NCBI GenBank assembly: GCA_002412495.1
Contig: DHVE01000059.1
Span: 1-64,000, forward strand
From: Betaproteobacteria bacterium UBA5216
GTDB lineage: Bacteria; Pseudomonadota; Gammaproteobacteria; Burkholderiales; SG8-41
DNA length: 64,000 bases
Direction of reading: 5' to 3'
Below are positions 7,798 through 16,714 of the stretch, piece by piece (the first letter of the stretch is position 1; the number at the start of each line of letters is the position of its first letter). The notes below the pieces were generated by a model. It searched no databases and was not told where the DNA came from. It saw only the letters and a program-made list of their open reading frames with translations. A program made the position numbers and the translations under genes.

Positions 7798-8781
7798 GTG
7801 ATTCATTCGCTCGTCGCGGCTTGCGCGCTGCTGGGTGCCTCGATTGGTCTGATGGCAAACGAGTCAGGGGCGCAGGCAAACTTTCCCAACCGTGCCGTGC
7901 GCATCGTCATTCCGTCTCCGCCCGGCGGCGGCACGGATCTGGTGTCACGCACGGTCGCGCAACGACTCACCGAGGTGTGGGGCCAGCCGGTGATCGTGGA
8001 TAACCGGCCGGGCGCCAACGGCATTATTGCCACTGACTTCGGTGCCAAATCCAAGCCGGATGGCCACACCTTGGTGGTGGTGATCGCGATTCATGCGATC
8101 AATCTGTCGTTGTATCGCCAGTTGCCGTACGACACCGTTGCCCACTTCGCGCCGGTGTCGTTGATGGCGCAGTATCCGTTCATCCTTACCATTCATCCAT
8201 CGCTGCCGGCGAAAACTGTGCGCGAGTTGATCACGCTCGCGCAGGGGCGGCCGGGGCAGTTGAGCTACGCCTCGTCGGGTAACGGCAGCGGCCCGCATCT
8301 GGGCTTCGAGCTTTTCAGGAGCATGGCGAAGATTGATCTGGTTCACGTGCCGTACAAGGGCGCGGGGCCGGCGAATGTCGATCTCATCGCCGGGCAGGTG
8401 CAGGCGATGTTCAACAACTTCGCCGCGGCGATTGCCCACATCAAGAGCGGACGGCTGCGCGTGCTGGCCGTCACCAGCGCGCAGCGTTCGCCGTTGCGGC
8501 CCGATCTGCCGACGCTGGCCGAATCGGGCTTTCCCGGATTTGATGTCACCGGCTGGTATGCGCTGCTCGCACCCGCGGGCACGCCGCCGGCGATTCTTGC
8601 CAAGGTGCAGACGGATGTGGCGGGCGCGCTGCGGCTGCCGGCGGTACGCACGCGACTGTCGAGCGAAGGCGCGGAACCGGTGGGCAGCACGCCGGAAGAA
8701 TTCGAGAAATTTCTGACTGCGGAAATTCGCAAGTGGGCGAAAGTCATCAAGGACGCCAACGTGCCGCCGCAGTCGCCGTAG
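7798..8781 (+). CDS. Bug-type periplasmic solute receptor (GTG start)
   Basis: A 327-residue receptor whose GTG codon abuts the stop codon of the hydrolase gene with no spacer, implying coupled translation. Residues 1-26 are a signal peptide ending SGAQA. Signatures: VIPSPPGGGTDLVSR, YASSGNGSGPHLGFE and HVPYKGAGPANVDLIAG. It probably captures the substrate or product of the adjacent hydrolase in the periplasm. It converges on the next Bug gene at 8817, with 35 bp between their ends. Confidence 0.9.
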   Translation: MIHSLVAACALLGASIGLMANESGAQANFPNRAVRIVIPSPPGGGTDLVSRTVAQRLTEVWGQPVIVDNRPGANGIIATDFGAKSKPDGHTLVVVIAIHAINLSLYRQLPYDTVAHFAPVSLMAQYPFILTIHPSLPAKTVRELITLAQGRPGQLSYASSGNGSGPHLGFELFRSMAKIDLVHVPYKGAGPANVDLIAGQVQAMFNNFAAAIAHIKSGRLRVLAVTSAQRSPLRPDLPTLAESGFPGFDVTGWYALLAPAGTPPAILAKVQTDVAGALRLPAVRTRLSSEGAEPVGSTPEEFEKFLTAEIRKWAKVIKDANVPPQSP

Positions 8782-8816
8782 CGCCGGGCATCCCGACCTT
8801 GTGCAACGCGATGTGG

Positions 8817-9809
8817 CTATTCCGGCCGGATGCCCGCGGCGCGTATCACGTTGGTCCACTTCACGATCTCGGATTTGAGATACGTCTGAAACGCCTGAGG
8901 GGTGCTGCCGGTTGGATCCGCGCCCTGACGCACGATGGATTCGGTGGCTTCGGGCGTGCGTAGCGCACGCAGTAATTCTGCATTAAGGCGTTCGACGATG
9001 GCGCGCGGCATTGCCGCCGGACCGACTACACCGTACCAATTCGCGGCTTCATAGCCGGGATAACCGGATTCCGCGATGGTCGGCGTATCGGGCAATTGCG
9101 TGGCGCGTTTCACCGATGTCACGGCGATCGCCTTCACGCGGCCCGCGCGTATTTGCGGCAGGCCGCCGGGCACGGAGGCAAACTGCATCGGCACTTCGCC
9201 GCCGATCACGGCGGTGAGTGCCGGCGCCGCCCCCTTATAGGGCAAGTGCCGCAGCGAAATATTCGCCATGCGGCTTAAGAGTTCGCCCGCGAGATGCGTG
9301 GTCGAGCCGGTGCCGCCGGACGCGTAATCGATTTGGCCCGGCTTCGCCTTGGCCAACTCGACCAGTTCAGGAATGTTTTTTGCCGGGAACGACACGTTGG
9401 CAATCAGCACCTGAGATGCCGAGGCCACCAGCGCGATGCTCGTAAAATCATTGACCGGATCGAACGGCAATTTTTTGTGCAGGCCGGCGTTGGCTGCGTG
9501 GCTGCTGGAGATCATCACCAGCGTATAGCCGTCGGGCGCGGCCCGCGCGCCGATTTCAGAAGCGATGGCGCTGCCGGCGCCGGTGCGATTGTCCACCACC
9601 ACCTGCTGGCGCATGTTTTCCGCCATGCGCGCGCCGACGATGCGCGCGAGTATGTCGGCCGCGCCACCCGGCGGAAATCCGACGACCATGCGGATCGGCC
9701 GTGCAGGATACGATTGTGCGTGCAAGGGGAGCGTGCAGACCGCGCCGGCGAGCAACGCAATCAACTGCAGTGCGCGCATGTTGGGCATGGTCGCGACGGT
9801 GGCATTCAT
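8817..9809 (-). CDS. Bug-type periplasmic solute receptor, coupled to MmgE/PrpD
   Basis: A 330-residue receptor with a signal peptide (hydrophobic core LQLIALLAGAVC). Signatures are VVGFPPGGAADILAR and YASGGTGSTTHLAGE. The start is uncertain: ATG 9809 lies one base after the stop of the upstream MmgE/PrpD gene and fits coupling, while ATG 9788 or 9779 would give a shorter signal peptide. None has a strong ribosome-binding site. The pairing with an MmgE/PrpD gene recurs at 43363-45722 in the opposite gene order. Confidence 0.88.
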   Translation of the reverse strand: MNATVATMPNMRALQLIALLAGAVCTLPLHAQSYPARPIRMVVGFPPGGAADILARIVGARMAENMRQQVVVDNRTGAGSAIASEIGARAAPDGYTLVMISSSHAANAGLHKKLPFDPVNDFTSIALVASASQVLIANVSFPAKNIPELVELAKAKPGQIDYASGGTGSTTHLAGELLSRMANISLRHLPYKGAAPALTAVIGGEVPMQFASVPGGLPQIRAGRVKAIAVTSVKRATQLPDTPTIAESGYPGYEAANWYGVVGPAAMPRAIVERLNAELLRALRTPEATESIVRQGADPTGSTPQAFQTYLKSEIVKWTNVIRAAGIRPE

Positions 9810-9810
9810 A

Positions 9811-11181
9811 TCAAGCGGCATACAGTTTACGCAGTGCGCGAACATTTTTGACTTTTTCGATGTGGTGCAGAGCGGCGAGCAATTCCATGCTGCGTTTTTT
9901 GCCGAGCACCGGAACGATCAGGTCGAGCGCCTTTTCATCAACCTCGCGCGCGGTGAGCGGGTTTTCGGCGATGCCCTTGGCGGCCATGGTTTGATGCGTG
10001 ATCGTCCGGCCGTCCTTGAGCGTGATATCCATGATGCAGCGCCAGCCACGCACAGCGGTGGGCATGGTGTCGTCGGCCACGGCATGTATCAGTTTGCGCG
10101 CGCGGCGCACTTTAGGGTCTTTCATGCGCGATTCGTCGTGCGACGACGCGAACGTCAACGTGCCGTCCACCAGCATCACCGCCAGCAAATGCTGGAGGGA
10201 GATTTCCGGCATGGCGCGATCGTTGACCACCCAGATTTCGGTCATGGGCATGCGCACGACCAGTTTGGTGACATCATTCAGCCCGATGTGGTGTTGTTGT
10301 ATGACTTCATGCAGCACATGCAGCGGGCCCTGGCACGGGCCGCCCGCGGTCCAGCGCTTGATGCCGCCGCGCATGATTTCGTAATTTTTCCCCAGCCCCT
10401 CAACCAGAATTTCCGGTTTGCCGCCGGGCGACAATATCGAAAAAAAATTGGGCGTTCCCGAAAACACGTCTTCGACGCCGGTGAAACCCATCGACGCCAT
10501 GAGCGCAGCCGCCACCGCGTTATGCGCGGGCATGCCCGACATGGCGTAGGATTTTTCGACATGGTGCGGATCGCGCAGCATGGTGGTGAGGCCAGCGGTG
10601 TGTTCGAGCGTGTACGACAGCAGATAACGCGTCTGTTGCGCGTTCAGTTTCAGCAGCGCGCCGGCGGCGGCCGCGGCGCCGTATAGCTGCCCTGTGGCGG
10701 CGGCCTGTCGTCCGGTGGGCACCAGCAGATTCGGATTCAGCGCGAGCAGCGTGCGCGCGCAGATGTCGTAGCCGAGGACCATTGCGCGCAACAGTTGTTC
10801 GCCGGGCAACTGGTGCTTTTCCGCGAGGGCCAGCGCGGCTGGTGTGACGCTGGAACCCGGATGAGTGCGCGACGGCGGATGCGTGTCGTCGGTTTCATCC
10901 GCGTGGCACGACATGCCGTTGGCGAGCGCGGCATTCAGCGTGGTGGTCACGATGCGCGTGCCGAGTATGCCCGCCTCGGGCGTGCCGCCGAGCGGTTTTA
11001 CAAATTGGATGGCGCGCTTGCCGGGCAGTTGCCGCGAGCCTGAAATCATCGAGGCAAAGGTATCGACCAGATGAATCTTCGCGCGCTCGGCCACGTGGGC
11101 AGGCAATGGCCGGTTCAGCGCCGTGGAGAGATAGGCGCTCAGCTTGCGCATCAAGGGGGAAATCGGCGTGGGTTGGGTCAT
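9811..11181 (-). CDS. MmgE/PrpD family protein
   Basis: A 456-residue member of the MmgE/PrpD (2-methylcitrate dehydratase-like) family, normal in length. The helical N-terminal domain includes HADETDDTHPPSRTHPGSSV (about residues 93-112), the conserved active-site region. The remainder follows the PrpD pattern, including YAMSGMPAHNAVAAALMA and GPLHVLHEVI. Family members dehydrate or isomerise tricarboxylates (2-methylcitrate, cis-aconitate), but many are uncharacterised. The start has GGAG eight bases upstream. The gene sits directly upstream of a Bug receptor, consistent with uptake and processing of a polycarboxylate. Confidence 0.85.
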   Translation of the reverse strand: MTQPTPISPLMRKLSAYLSTALNRPLPAHVAERAKIHLVDTFASMISGSRQLPGKRAIQFVKPLGGTPEAGILGTRIVTTTLNAALANGMSCHADETDDTHPPSRTHPGSSVTPAALALAEKHQLPGEQLLRAMVLGYDICARTLLALNPNLLVPTGRQAAATGQLYGAAAAAGALLKLNAQQTRYLLSYTLEHTAGLTTMLRDPHHVEKSYAMSGMPAHNAVAAALMASMGFTGVEDVFSGTPNFFSILSPGGKPEILVEGLGKNYEIMRGGIKRWTAGGPCQGPLHVLHEVIQQHHIGLNDVTKLVVRMPMTEIWVVNDRAMPEISLQHLLAVMLVDGTLTFASSHDESRMKDPKVRRARKLIHAVADDTMPTAVRGWRCIMDITLKDGRTITHQTMAAKGIAENPLTAREVDEKALDLIVPVLGKKRSMELLAALHHIEKVKNVRALRKLYAA

Positions 11182-11286
11182 GCGGTGCTCCAGACAGGAA
11201 ATGACAGTAGATGCAGGTTGTAGAGGGGCGGGTGCGGAGGATTTCTCGTAGTCACGCCGATGAAATAATGCTCGCGTAGGGTGGCA

Positions 11287-12258
11287 TCAACCCGCCTTGA
11301 GATTTGCCGCCTTGACCGCCGGGCCGAACAGGTCGAATTCCCTGCGGATGAATTGGCCGAACTTCTGCGGCGTATTCACGATCACCTCGGCGCCCTGACG
11401 CGTCATTTGTTCGCGGAACGCGGGTGTTGCCGCGACTTTGCCCAGCGTTGCGTGTAGCAGGTCCAACACGGGCCTGGATACCGCTCGGGGTGCAATCAGG
11501 CCGTTCCAGCCGCTTGATTCGAAATTGAATCCTTGCTCAATGAAGGTGGGTATCTCGGGCAAATCCTGCGCACGCTTGCGCGCGCTCAGCGCCAACGCTT
11601 TCAGTCGCCCGGATTTGATGTGCCCAACGGTGGCGGGCAGCGGCGTCACGCTGAACTGCGCCTCGTTGCCCAGCACGGCGGTTATTGATGCGCCGGCACC
11701 TTTGTACGGTACATGCAGCACGTTGATGCCGGATAGCTGTGAAAACAGGACGCCGGCAAGGTGGCTTTGGGAACCCGGCCCCGCCGATGCCATGTTGATC
11801 TGGCCGGTGCGCGATTTTGCGAGGGCCACAAATTCTTTCGGGTTGGCTGCCGGCAGGGAGGGGTGCGCGATGAACACATTGTAGGTGATGCCAAACAGGG
11901 ATATCGGCGAGAAATCCCGGAAGGTATCGTAGGCGAGCTTGCGTTGCAGGTGTGGCGCAATCACTTGCGCGGTGGCCATGGAAATCAGGGTGTGGCCGTC
12001 GGGCACCGCCGAAGCGCCGATCTCCATGCCGATGATGCCGCCCACGCCGGCGCGATTGTCGACTACTACCTGCTGGCCGAGCGCATCGCCCAGGAAATTC
12101 GCCATCACGCGGCTCAGCGTGTCGTTGGAACTGCCGGCCTGCTGCGGCACGATCAGGCGTATGGGCTTGGCGGGGTACGGTGTGACGGTTGCCGCACCGG
12201 CGACAGGGCACAGAAGAGATGCCAGGGCAGCGAGCGCAAGTGAACCGCGGACATTCAA
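11287..12258 (-). CDS. Bug-type periplasmic solute receptor (TTG start)
   Basis: A 323-residue receptor. The TTG at 12258 was chosen because AAAGGAG lies six bases upstream; the nearby ATG (12254) is in another frame. The signal peptide ends PVAGAA. Signatures are IVPQQAGSSNDTLSR, with Ser-Ser-Asn replacing the usual glycine pair, and MASAGPGSQSHLAG. It is divergent from the candidate selenoprotein gene at 12364, with 105 bp between the starts. Confidence 0.88.
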   Translation of the reverse strand: MNVRGSLALAALASLLCPVAGAATVTPYPAKPIRLIVPQQAGSSNDTLSRVMANFLGDALGQQVVVDNRAGVGGIIGMEIGASAVPDGHTLISMATAQVIAPHLQRKLAYDTFRDFSPISLFGITYNVFIAHPSLPAANPKEFVALAKSRTGQINMASAGPGSQSHLAGVLFSQLSGINVLHVPYKGAGASITAVLGNEAQFSVTPLPATVGHIKSGRLKALALSARKRAQDLPEIPTFIEQGFNFESSGWNGLIAPRAVSRPVLDLLHATLGKVAATPAFREQMTRQGAEVIVNTPQKFGQFIRREFDLFGPAVKAANLKAG

Positions 12259-12363
12259 GATAAACTCCTTTCAATACTTTTATAACGCGCCGCGGTCGGG
12301 TTGACGGCGGCGGCGACAGTATGCACGCTTGTGCCCATCATACCGAAAGAAGGACTATTGCTC

Positions 12364-12942
12364 ATGGCCAGACTCAGTTACGTTGATCCGGATGCCATCG
12401 AAGATGCCGAGGTGCGCCAGTGGCTGGACGAGGCGCGGCGCGAGGGGCGTCCGGGTCCCGAGAATCAAGCCATCCGCGCACACCAGCCGGACGTCATGCG
12501 CTCGTTCACGCTCACCCGAAAAATGTTGTTCGACGGCAACGCGGGCGTGCTGGAGCACGATCTCAAAGAAATCACGCGTTCGTATATCGCGTTTACCATT
12601 GAATGCGGTTACTGAAGCAATCAGGGTTCCGCGCGGTCCGCGCGGGAGGCTGGCAGCAAGATGTCGGAGCTGATGGCGTACGAACAATCCGAGAAGTTCA
12701 CCCATCGCGAGAAGGTGGCGCTGCGATACGCGGATGCCATCATGTATGACCCGGCGCAGGCCGACGACAAGTTGTGGGGCGAACTCAAGGCGGAGTTCAG
12801 CGAACCCGAGATTGTGGAACTCGGCTACTGGATTGGCTTTACCTTCGGCGGCCAGCGCTGGCTGAAAACGCTGTCCACGCGTCAAGGTGAGTTCGAAGAT
12901 TCGATCACCGCGCGCAAGGCTGCCGCCGGGAATGCGGTGTAG
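12364..12942 (+). CDS. AhpD-like candidate selenoprotein (C-x-x-U), read through UGA
   Basis: A 192-residue AhpD/carboxymuconolactone-decarboxylase-like protein interrupted once, by TGA at 12613-12615 (codon 84). The frame is open on both sides: 83 codons before and 108 after. The motif reads C81-G-Y-U84-S-N-Q; in family members the same place holds the second cysteine of C-x-x-C followed by N-Q. The C-terminal half (FTHREKVALRYADAI, SEPEIVELGYWIGF) is normal. A hairpin follows the UGA at SECIS distance (see 12627-12647). Reading UGA as selenocysteine gives a thiol/selenol redox pair, probably a peroxidase or peroxiredoxin-reductase-like activity. ATG 12364 has an AGAAGGA site upstream. Its TAG stop abuts the next gene. 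The alternative is a Cys-to-stop pseudogene by one base change. Confidence 0.75.
12627..12647 (+). promoter_or_regulatory. Candidate SECIS element of the AhpD-like gene
   Basis: Immediately after the UGA at 12613-12615 the RNA forms a stem of six G-C/C-G pairs (12629-12634 with 12640-12645), extended by a U-G and a U-A pair, and capped by a GGUCC loop at 12635-12639. Nineteen bases separate UGA and loop, and the loop begins with G, both as expected for bacterial SECIS elements. The E. coli fdhF element carries GGUC at nearly the same distance (one base different). Confidence 0.65.
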
Positions 12943-13926
12943 GTGAGAAAAAGTTTGCGGGGTCTGTTTGACGATGCGCACGTGAAAGGGGGCTGTGTGT
13001 TTTGTTCATGGCGGGGTATGGTGTTCGCGGTATTCGGGGCCGTTCCAGCGTTGGCGTCTCCCAATCACGTAGCGGCGCAGGGTTGCGTGGGAAATCCGGT
13101 GACGGTACAGATACTCGGCTCCGGCGGGCCGCGTATCAATCCGGACCGGGCATCGGCCAGCTACCTGCTGTGGATCGACGCACAAGCGAAGTTGCTGCTC
13201 GATACCGGTGGCGGGGCCTACTTGCGCTTCGGTCAGTCGCGGGCCAGGCTCGCGGACCTGTCGCTGGTGGCCATCAGTCATTTGCATCCGGACCATGTTT
13301 CCGATCTGCCCGCAATCTTGTGGACGAGTACGGCGCTGCGCGAGGCGCCGTTACCGATCGTGGGGCCCTCCGGCACCGAGGGCATGACGGATTTTCAGAC
13401 ATTTCTCAATCGCCTCTTTGGTGCGGAGCAGGGCGCATTCCAGGTGCTGCGCAGCACGCTAGGCGCGCCGCCCGCGCCGGCCTCGGGCGGTGGCGTGCGC
13501 CTAGAGGTGAGCGTCGCCGATGCGAGAAAAACGGAAGCGACCACCGTGTTCGACAAGGATGGCCTGACCGTCACCGCGCTGGGCATACCGCATGGCCCGT
13601 TCCCGACGCTGGCCTACCGCGTGCAAACGCGCGGTGTATCGATCGTGTTCAGTTCGGATCAGACCGGCACCAATCCACGGTTCATCGATTTCGCCCGGGG
13701 CGCCAATGTGCTGATCATGCATATGGCCATAGCGGCGGGCACGAAGAGTCCGCTGCATGCGTCTCCGGCAGTGGTGGGCCGCGTCGCGCAGGAGGCAGGC
13801 GTGGGTCGTTTGATCCTCAGTCATATCGGCCTGTTTGATCTCGACGCGGCGGTCGCGGAAGTGAAGCAGGCCTATACCGGTCCGCTGACCGTCGGGGCGG
13901 ATCTCCAGTGCACGCCTGTGCAGTAA
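12943..13926 (+). CDS. Metallo-beta-lactamase-fold hydrolase
   Basis: A 327-residue MBL-fold protein. The zinc motif is SHLHPDHVSDLP (about residues 104-115), with later ligands around FSSDQTGTNPRF and the final SHIGLFD histidine; the pattern is closest to ribonuclease Z/arylsulfatase-like MBL proteins. The N-terminus has a hydrophobic segment (MVFAVFGAVPALAS), which suggests export. The GTG at 12943 abuts the stop of the selenoprotein gene; ATG 13018 is an alternative that would place the signal peptide at the very start. Coupling to the AhpD-like gene suggests a shared, perhaps detoxifying, role. Confidence 0.8.
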   Translation: MRKSLRGLFDDAHVKGGCVFCSWRGMVFAVFGAVPALASPNHVAAQGCVGNPVTVQILGSGGPRINPDRASASYLLWIDAQAKLLLDTGGGAYLRFGQSRARLADLSLVAISHLHPDHVSDLPAILWTSTALREAPLPIVGPSGTEGMTDFQTFLNRLFGAEQGAFQVLRSTLGAPPAPASGGGVRLEVSVADARKTEATTVFDKDGLTVTALGIPHGPFPTLAYRVQTRGVSIVFSSDQTGTNPRFIDFARGANVLIMHMAIAAGTKSPLHASPAVVGRVAQEAGVGRLILSHIGLFDLDAAVAEVKQAYTGPLTVGADLQCTPVQ

Positions 13927-13989
13927 GCGTGATGAGTGGCTATGTCATACTGGACACCCTGATGTGTTTGAATATCGAGGAGAGTGATC

Positions 13990-14334
13990 ATGTCCATCAG
14001 TTATAACGACATCGGTGACAACCTGCGCCGTATCGTAGTTACCGGCCGTCTCGACATGCCGGGTACTGACTCGGTTGCCGCGCAACTGGATACGCTGGCC
14101 GCGGCGCCGAAAAAAGGCGTGGTCGTCGATCTTTCGGCGCTCCGGTTTCTGGCGTCCATCGGCATACGCGCGCTGATTGTTACCGCCAAGGCGGTGCAAA
14201 AGCGTGGTGGAAAAATGGTGCTGGTCGTCAATGACGGTTCGACCGTCAGGATGAGTCTCGAAGCCACCGGGATCAACGACTTGATCCCGGTATTCGGCAG
14301 CACGGCCGATGCCGAAAAGGCGGCGCTTGCCTGA
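13990..14334 (+). CDS. STAS-domain anti-anti-sigma factor-like protein
   Basis: A 114-residue STAS domain. The phosphorylation-loop region reads LSALRFLASIGIRALI, with Ser at the conserved SpoIIAA/RsbV site (the S in ASIG, about residue 56). ATG 13990 follows a GAGGAGAG site. Such proteins bind partner kinases when unphosphorylated and release a sigma factor or another target. The next gene, four bases downstream, encodes the matching HATPase, so the pair forms a partner-switching module. No sigma factor gene is visible nearby. Confidence 0.85.
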   Translation: MSISYNDIGDNLRRIVVTGRLDMPGTDSVAAQLDTLAAAPKKGVVVDLSALRFLASIGIRALIVTAKAVQKRGGKMVLVVNDGSTVRMSLEATGINDLIPVFGSTADAEKAALA

Positions 14335-14337
14335 TCC

Positions 14338-14865
14338 GTGAGTGCCTTGGGAAGCGCCCCGGCGGTTTCGCCGCGACAACACGTCTTCACGATACAGGCC
14401 AGCCAGGACCGTCAGGACCATCTGGGTAATCTGATCCATCGGGACAATGGCGCGGAAGTGCGCCGCGCCTCGGAATGGCTGGATACAGCTTGCTGCGCGG
14501 AGGGCGTGCCGCGGACCCAGACCGAACGGTTAGGACTTTGTCTGCACGAAGTGCTGGCAAACATCATCAGTCACGGCGGCCCCATGGCGCACACGGCGCC
14601 GATACGGCTGCTGCTCGACGTTAAGCGCGATGACGAGGGTGGCAAGATCAGCCTGACGGTTTCGGATGCGGGCGTGCCGTTCAATCCGGTGACGGCGCCG
14701 GAGCGGCAATTGCCGAAAACACTGGACGAGGCGCCGGTAGGCGGACTGGGGCTGGTGATGATCCGGCGCTTCGCGGATGAACTGACCTACCGGCATGAAG
14801 ACGGTCAAAACCATCTGACGTTCAGCGTGGGGTGGGGCGGCAATACGTCAGCCGGCAGCTGTTAG
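14338..14865 (+). CDS. RsbW/SpoIIAB-like HATPase anti-sigma kinase
   Basis: A 175-residue GHKL ATPase domain with the N box HEVLANIISHG (about residues 62-72), the G1 box VSDAGVPFNP and the G2 box VGGLGLVMIRR. It has no histidine-kinase dimerisation domain or sensor region, so it fits a serine-protein kinase acting on the STAS protein encoded just upstream. The GTG start lies three bases after that gene's stop. It likely controls a sigma factor or enzyme outside the window. Confidence 0.82.
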   Translation: MSALGSAPAVSPRQHVFTIQASQDRQDHLGNLIHRDNGAEVRRASEWLDTACCAEGVPRTQTERLGLCLHEVLANIISHGGPMAHTAPIRLLLDVKRDDEGGKISLTVSDAGVPFNPVTAPERQLPKTLDEAPVGGLGLVMIRRFADELTYRHEDGQNHLTFSVGWGGNTSAGSC

Positions 14866-14898
14866 TTTTCAAGCACGGCAATCACGCGTCGCCGTGAA

Positions 14899-15858
14899 TC
14901 AGTCGTCGCGTATGCCGGCGTCGCGGATCACTTTACCCATGCGTGACATCTCGGCGGTCATCGTTGCGGTCAGTTGCTCGGGCGATGTGCCCGCCGCTTC
15001 GATGCCAACACTCAGAAACTTTTCTTTCGCCTCGGTGGAATGCAGAAAACGCGTGATCTCGCCGTTCAGACGCTGCACCAGCGCCGACGGAGTACCCGCA
15101 GGTACGAACACCCCGGAGGTTGACACCGATTCATAGCCCGGCAGGCCTGCCGCTGCAATGGGTATGAGATCGGGCAACAGCACCGACGGCTTGGCACTCG
15201 AAATGCCCAGCGCCCGCAGCCGCCCGGATTTCAGAATCGGCATCACGGAACCCGCCGTGGCAAAAGTCATCTGCACCTGGCCGCCGATCAGATCGGCCAG
15301 CGCCGCGCCGGCGCCTTTGTAGCCGATGCGCACGATGTCCACGCGCGCCATCGAGCGAAACAGTTCCGCCGCGAGATGCGGCGACGAGCCGGTGCCGGTG
15401 ATGGCGTAGTTGAGTGCGCCGGGTTTGCCGCGCGTCAGGGCGATGAGTTCCTTGACGGATTTCGCCGGCAACGATGGATGCACCACCAGTATGTTGGGCG
15501 CGGTGGCCGCGAGTGTGACCGGTAGCAAATCGCGCAGCGGATCGGGCGCGTTCGCGCGCAAGTACGGACCGAGCCACACGGTGCTGCCATAGACCAGCAT
15601 AGTGTACCCATCGGGCCGCGCCTTGACGGCGACGTCAACCGGAATCGCGCCGCTGGAACGGTTGTCCACGATTACCTGCTGCCCGAGCCCCGTGGAAATG
15701 CCCTGTGCGATCAGGCGCGACACCACATCACCCGCACCGCCCACGCCGGAGGTGACAATGCGAACGGTCTTTGAGGGATAGGCTTGTCCGTGCGCACTGC
15801 CCGCGATGGCGATGAACAAGGTGGCGGAGAACAGCCGCGTGTTTGCGAAGGCGATCAT
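14899..15858 (-). CDS. Bug-type periplasmic solute receptor
   Basis: A 319-residue receptor with signal peptide MIAFANTRLFSATLFIAIAG. The binding loop is unusual, IVTSGVGGAGDVVSR, with Val-Gly-Gly where most copies have Pro-Gly-Gly; the second signature is YAITGTGSSPHLAAE. The ATG at 15858 is preferred over 15921, which adds a polar stretch in front of the signal peptide, but its ribosome-binding site is weak. It is convergent with the HATPase gene and divergent from the AhpD-like gene at 16046. Confidence 0.87.
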   Translation of the reverse strand: MIAFANTRLFSATLFIAIAGSAHGQAYPSKTVRIVTSGVGGAGDVVSRLIAQGISTGLGQQVIVDNRSSGAIPVDVAVKARPDGYTMLVYGSTVWLGPYLRANAPDPLRDLLPVTLAATAPNILVVHPSLPAKSVKELIALTRGKPGALNYAITGTGSSPHLAAELFRSMARVDIVRIGYKGAGAALADLIGGQVQMTFATAGSVMPILKSGRLRALGISSAKPSVLLPDLIPIAAAGLPGYESVSTSGVFVPAGTPSALVQRLNGEITRFLHSTEAKEKFLSVGIEAAGTSPEQLTATMTAEMSRMGKVIRDAGIRDD

Positions 15859-16045
15859 AAGCAAGGGGTTTTCAGTGAATCGCGATTGGAGCACAGGGTG
15901 ACGCAGCGTGCAATTTTTCACGATGGCCTTACGCTGGCGTTACGCCGAGGTTGCGCCGACGGTGCGCCAATGGGATAAGGCCACGCTGGTACTCGATGCT
16001 ACACTCGCGCGAAATTCTGCATACAAATGGAATCAAGGAAACGAC

Positions 16046-16696
16046 ATGGAACCCAAAGTTTGGGGCAATGAACCGACGCCCGACACGCCCACGACGCGCG
16101 CGTACCCCGCCGATGTAAACCCCGATTCGTCATCGCGCTTGCCGCCGGTGCGCCGCGATGAACTGGACGAGCCAGGGCGCGCCGTGTACGACGCGATGGT
16201 CAGTCCCGGCAGCAAGCTGCGCGCGAGTTTGCGCGGCCCGACGGGCTTCTGGCTGCACATGCCGGAAGTGATCGAACATGTGCGCGAACTGAACTGGAAT
16301 TTGCGTAACAATGAACTTGGACTGGCGCGCCCGCTGCGCGAACTCACCATCCTGGTGACGGCGCGCGCCAACGATTGCCAGAAGGAGTGGACCGCGCACG
16401 AGCCACGTGCGTTGCTCGCCGGCATGGATGCGTCGATTATCGATATCGTCAAGCATCGCAAGCCGGTTGACGGCGTAGCCGAGCCGGCTGCAACGATTAT
16501 CACGTTTGGCCGCGAACTGTTTTCAGACAAGCAGGTGGGCGCGGAAACCTACGCGCGCGCGATGCGCGTGCTGGGCCGGCGCGCGCTGGTGCACATGATT
16601 GCCTTGATGTCGAACTACACCATGACATCGGTGATATTTGCGGCCATCGATCAGCAGATCGCGCCGGATCAGACGCCGTTGCTGCCGTTGCCGTAG
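16046..16696 (+). CDS. Carboxymuconolactone decarboxylase family protein
   Basis: A 216-residue AhpD-like protein. ATG 16046 has AAGGA seven bases upstream; the 46-codon extension of the frame is rejected. The active-site segment is ARANDCQKEWTAHEPRAL (about residues 107-124), with Cys and a His four to seven residues later, as in gamma-carboxymuconolactone decarboxylases (C..EW..H). It differs from the AhpD-type C-x-x-C motif of the gene at 12364. A hydrolytic or decarboxylating role in aromatic-acid catabolism is possible. Confidence 0.8.
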   Translation: MEPKVWGNEPTPDTPTTRAYPADVNPDSSSRLPPVRRDELDEPGRAVYDAMVSPGSKLRASLRGPTGFWLHMPEVIEHVRELNWNLRNNELGLARPLRELTILVTARANDCQKEWTAHEPRALLAGMDASIIDIVKHRKPVDGVAEPAATIITFGRELFSDKQVGAETYARAMRVLGRRALVHMIALMSNYTMTSVIFAAIDQQIAPDQTPLLPLP

Positions 16697-16714
16697 TTCC
16701 GTGGCAATCGTGCG

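Noticed and set aside
12613..12615. Ordinary nonsense mutation or sequencing error in the AhpD-like gene
   Set aside because: The UGA replaces the active-site Cys, the reading frame continues cleanly on both sides and a SECIS-like hairpin with a GGUCC loop lies at the expected distance. I cannot exclude a Cys-to-stop change, so it is kept as an alternative in the feature entry.
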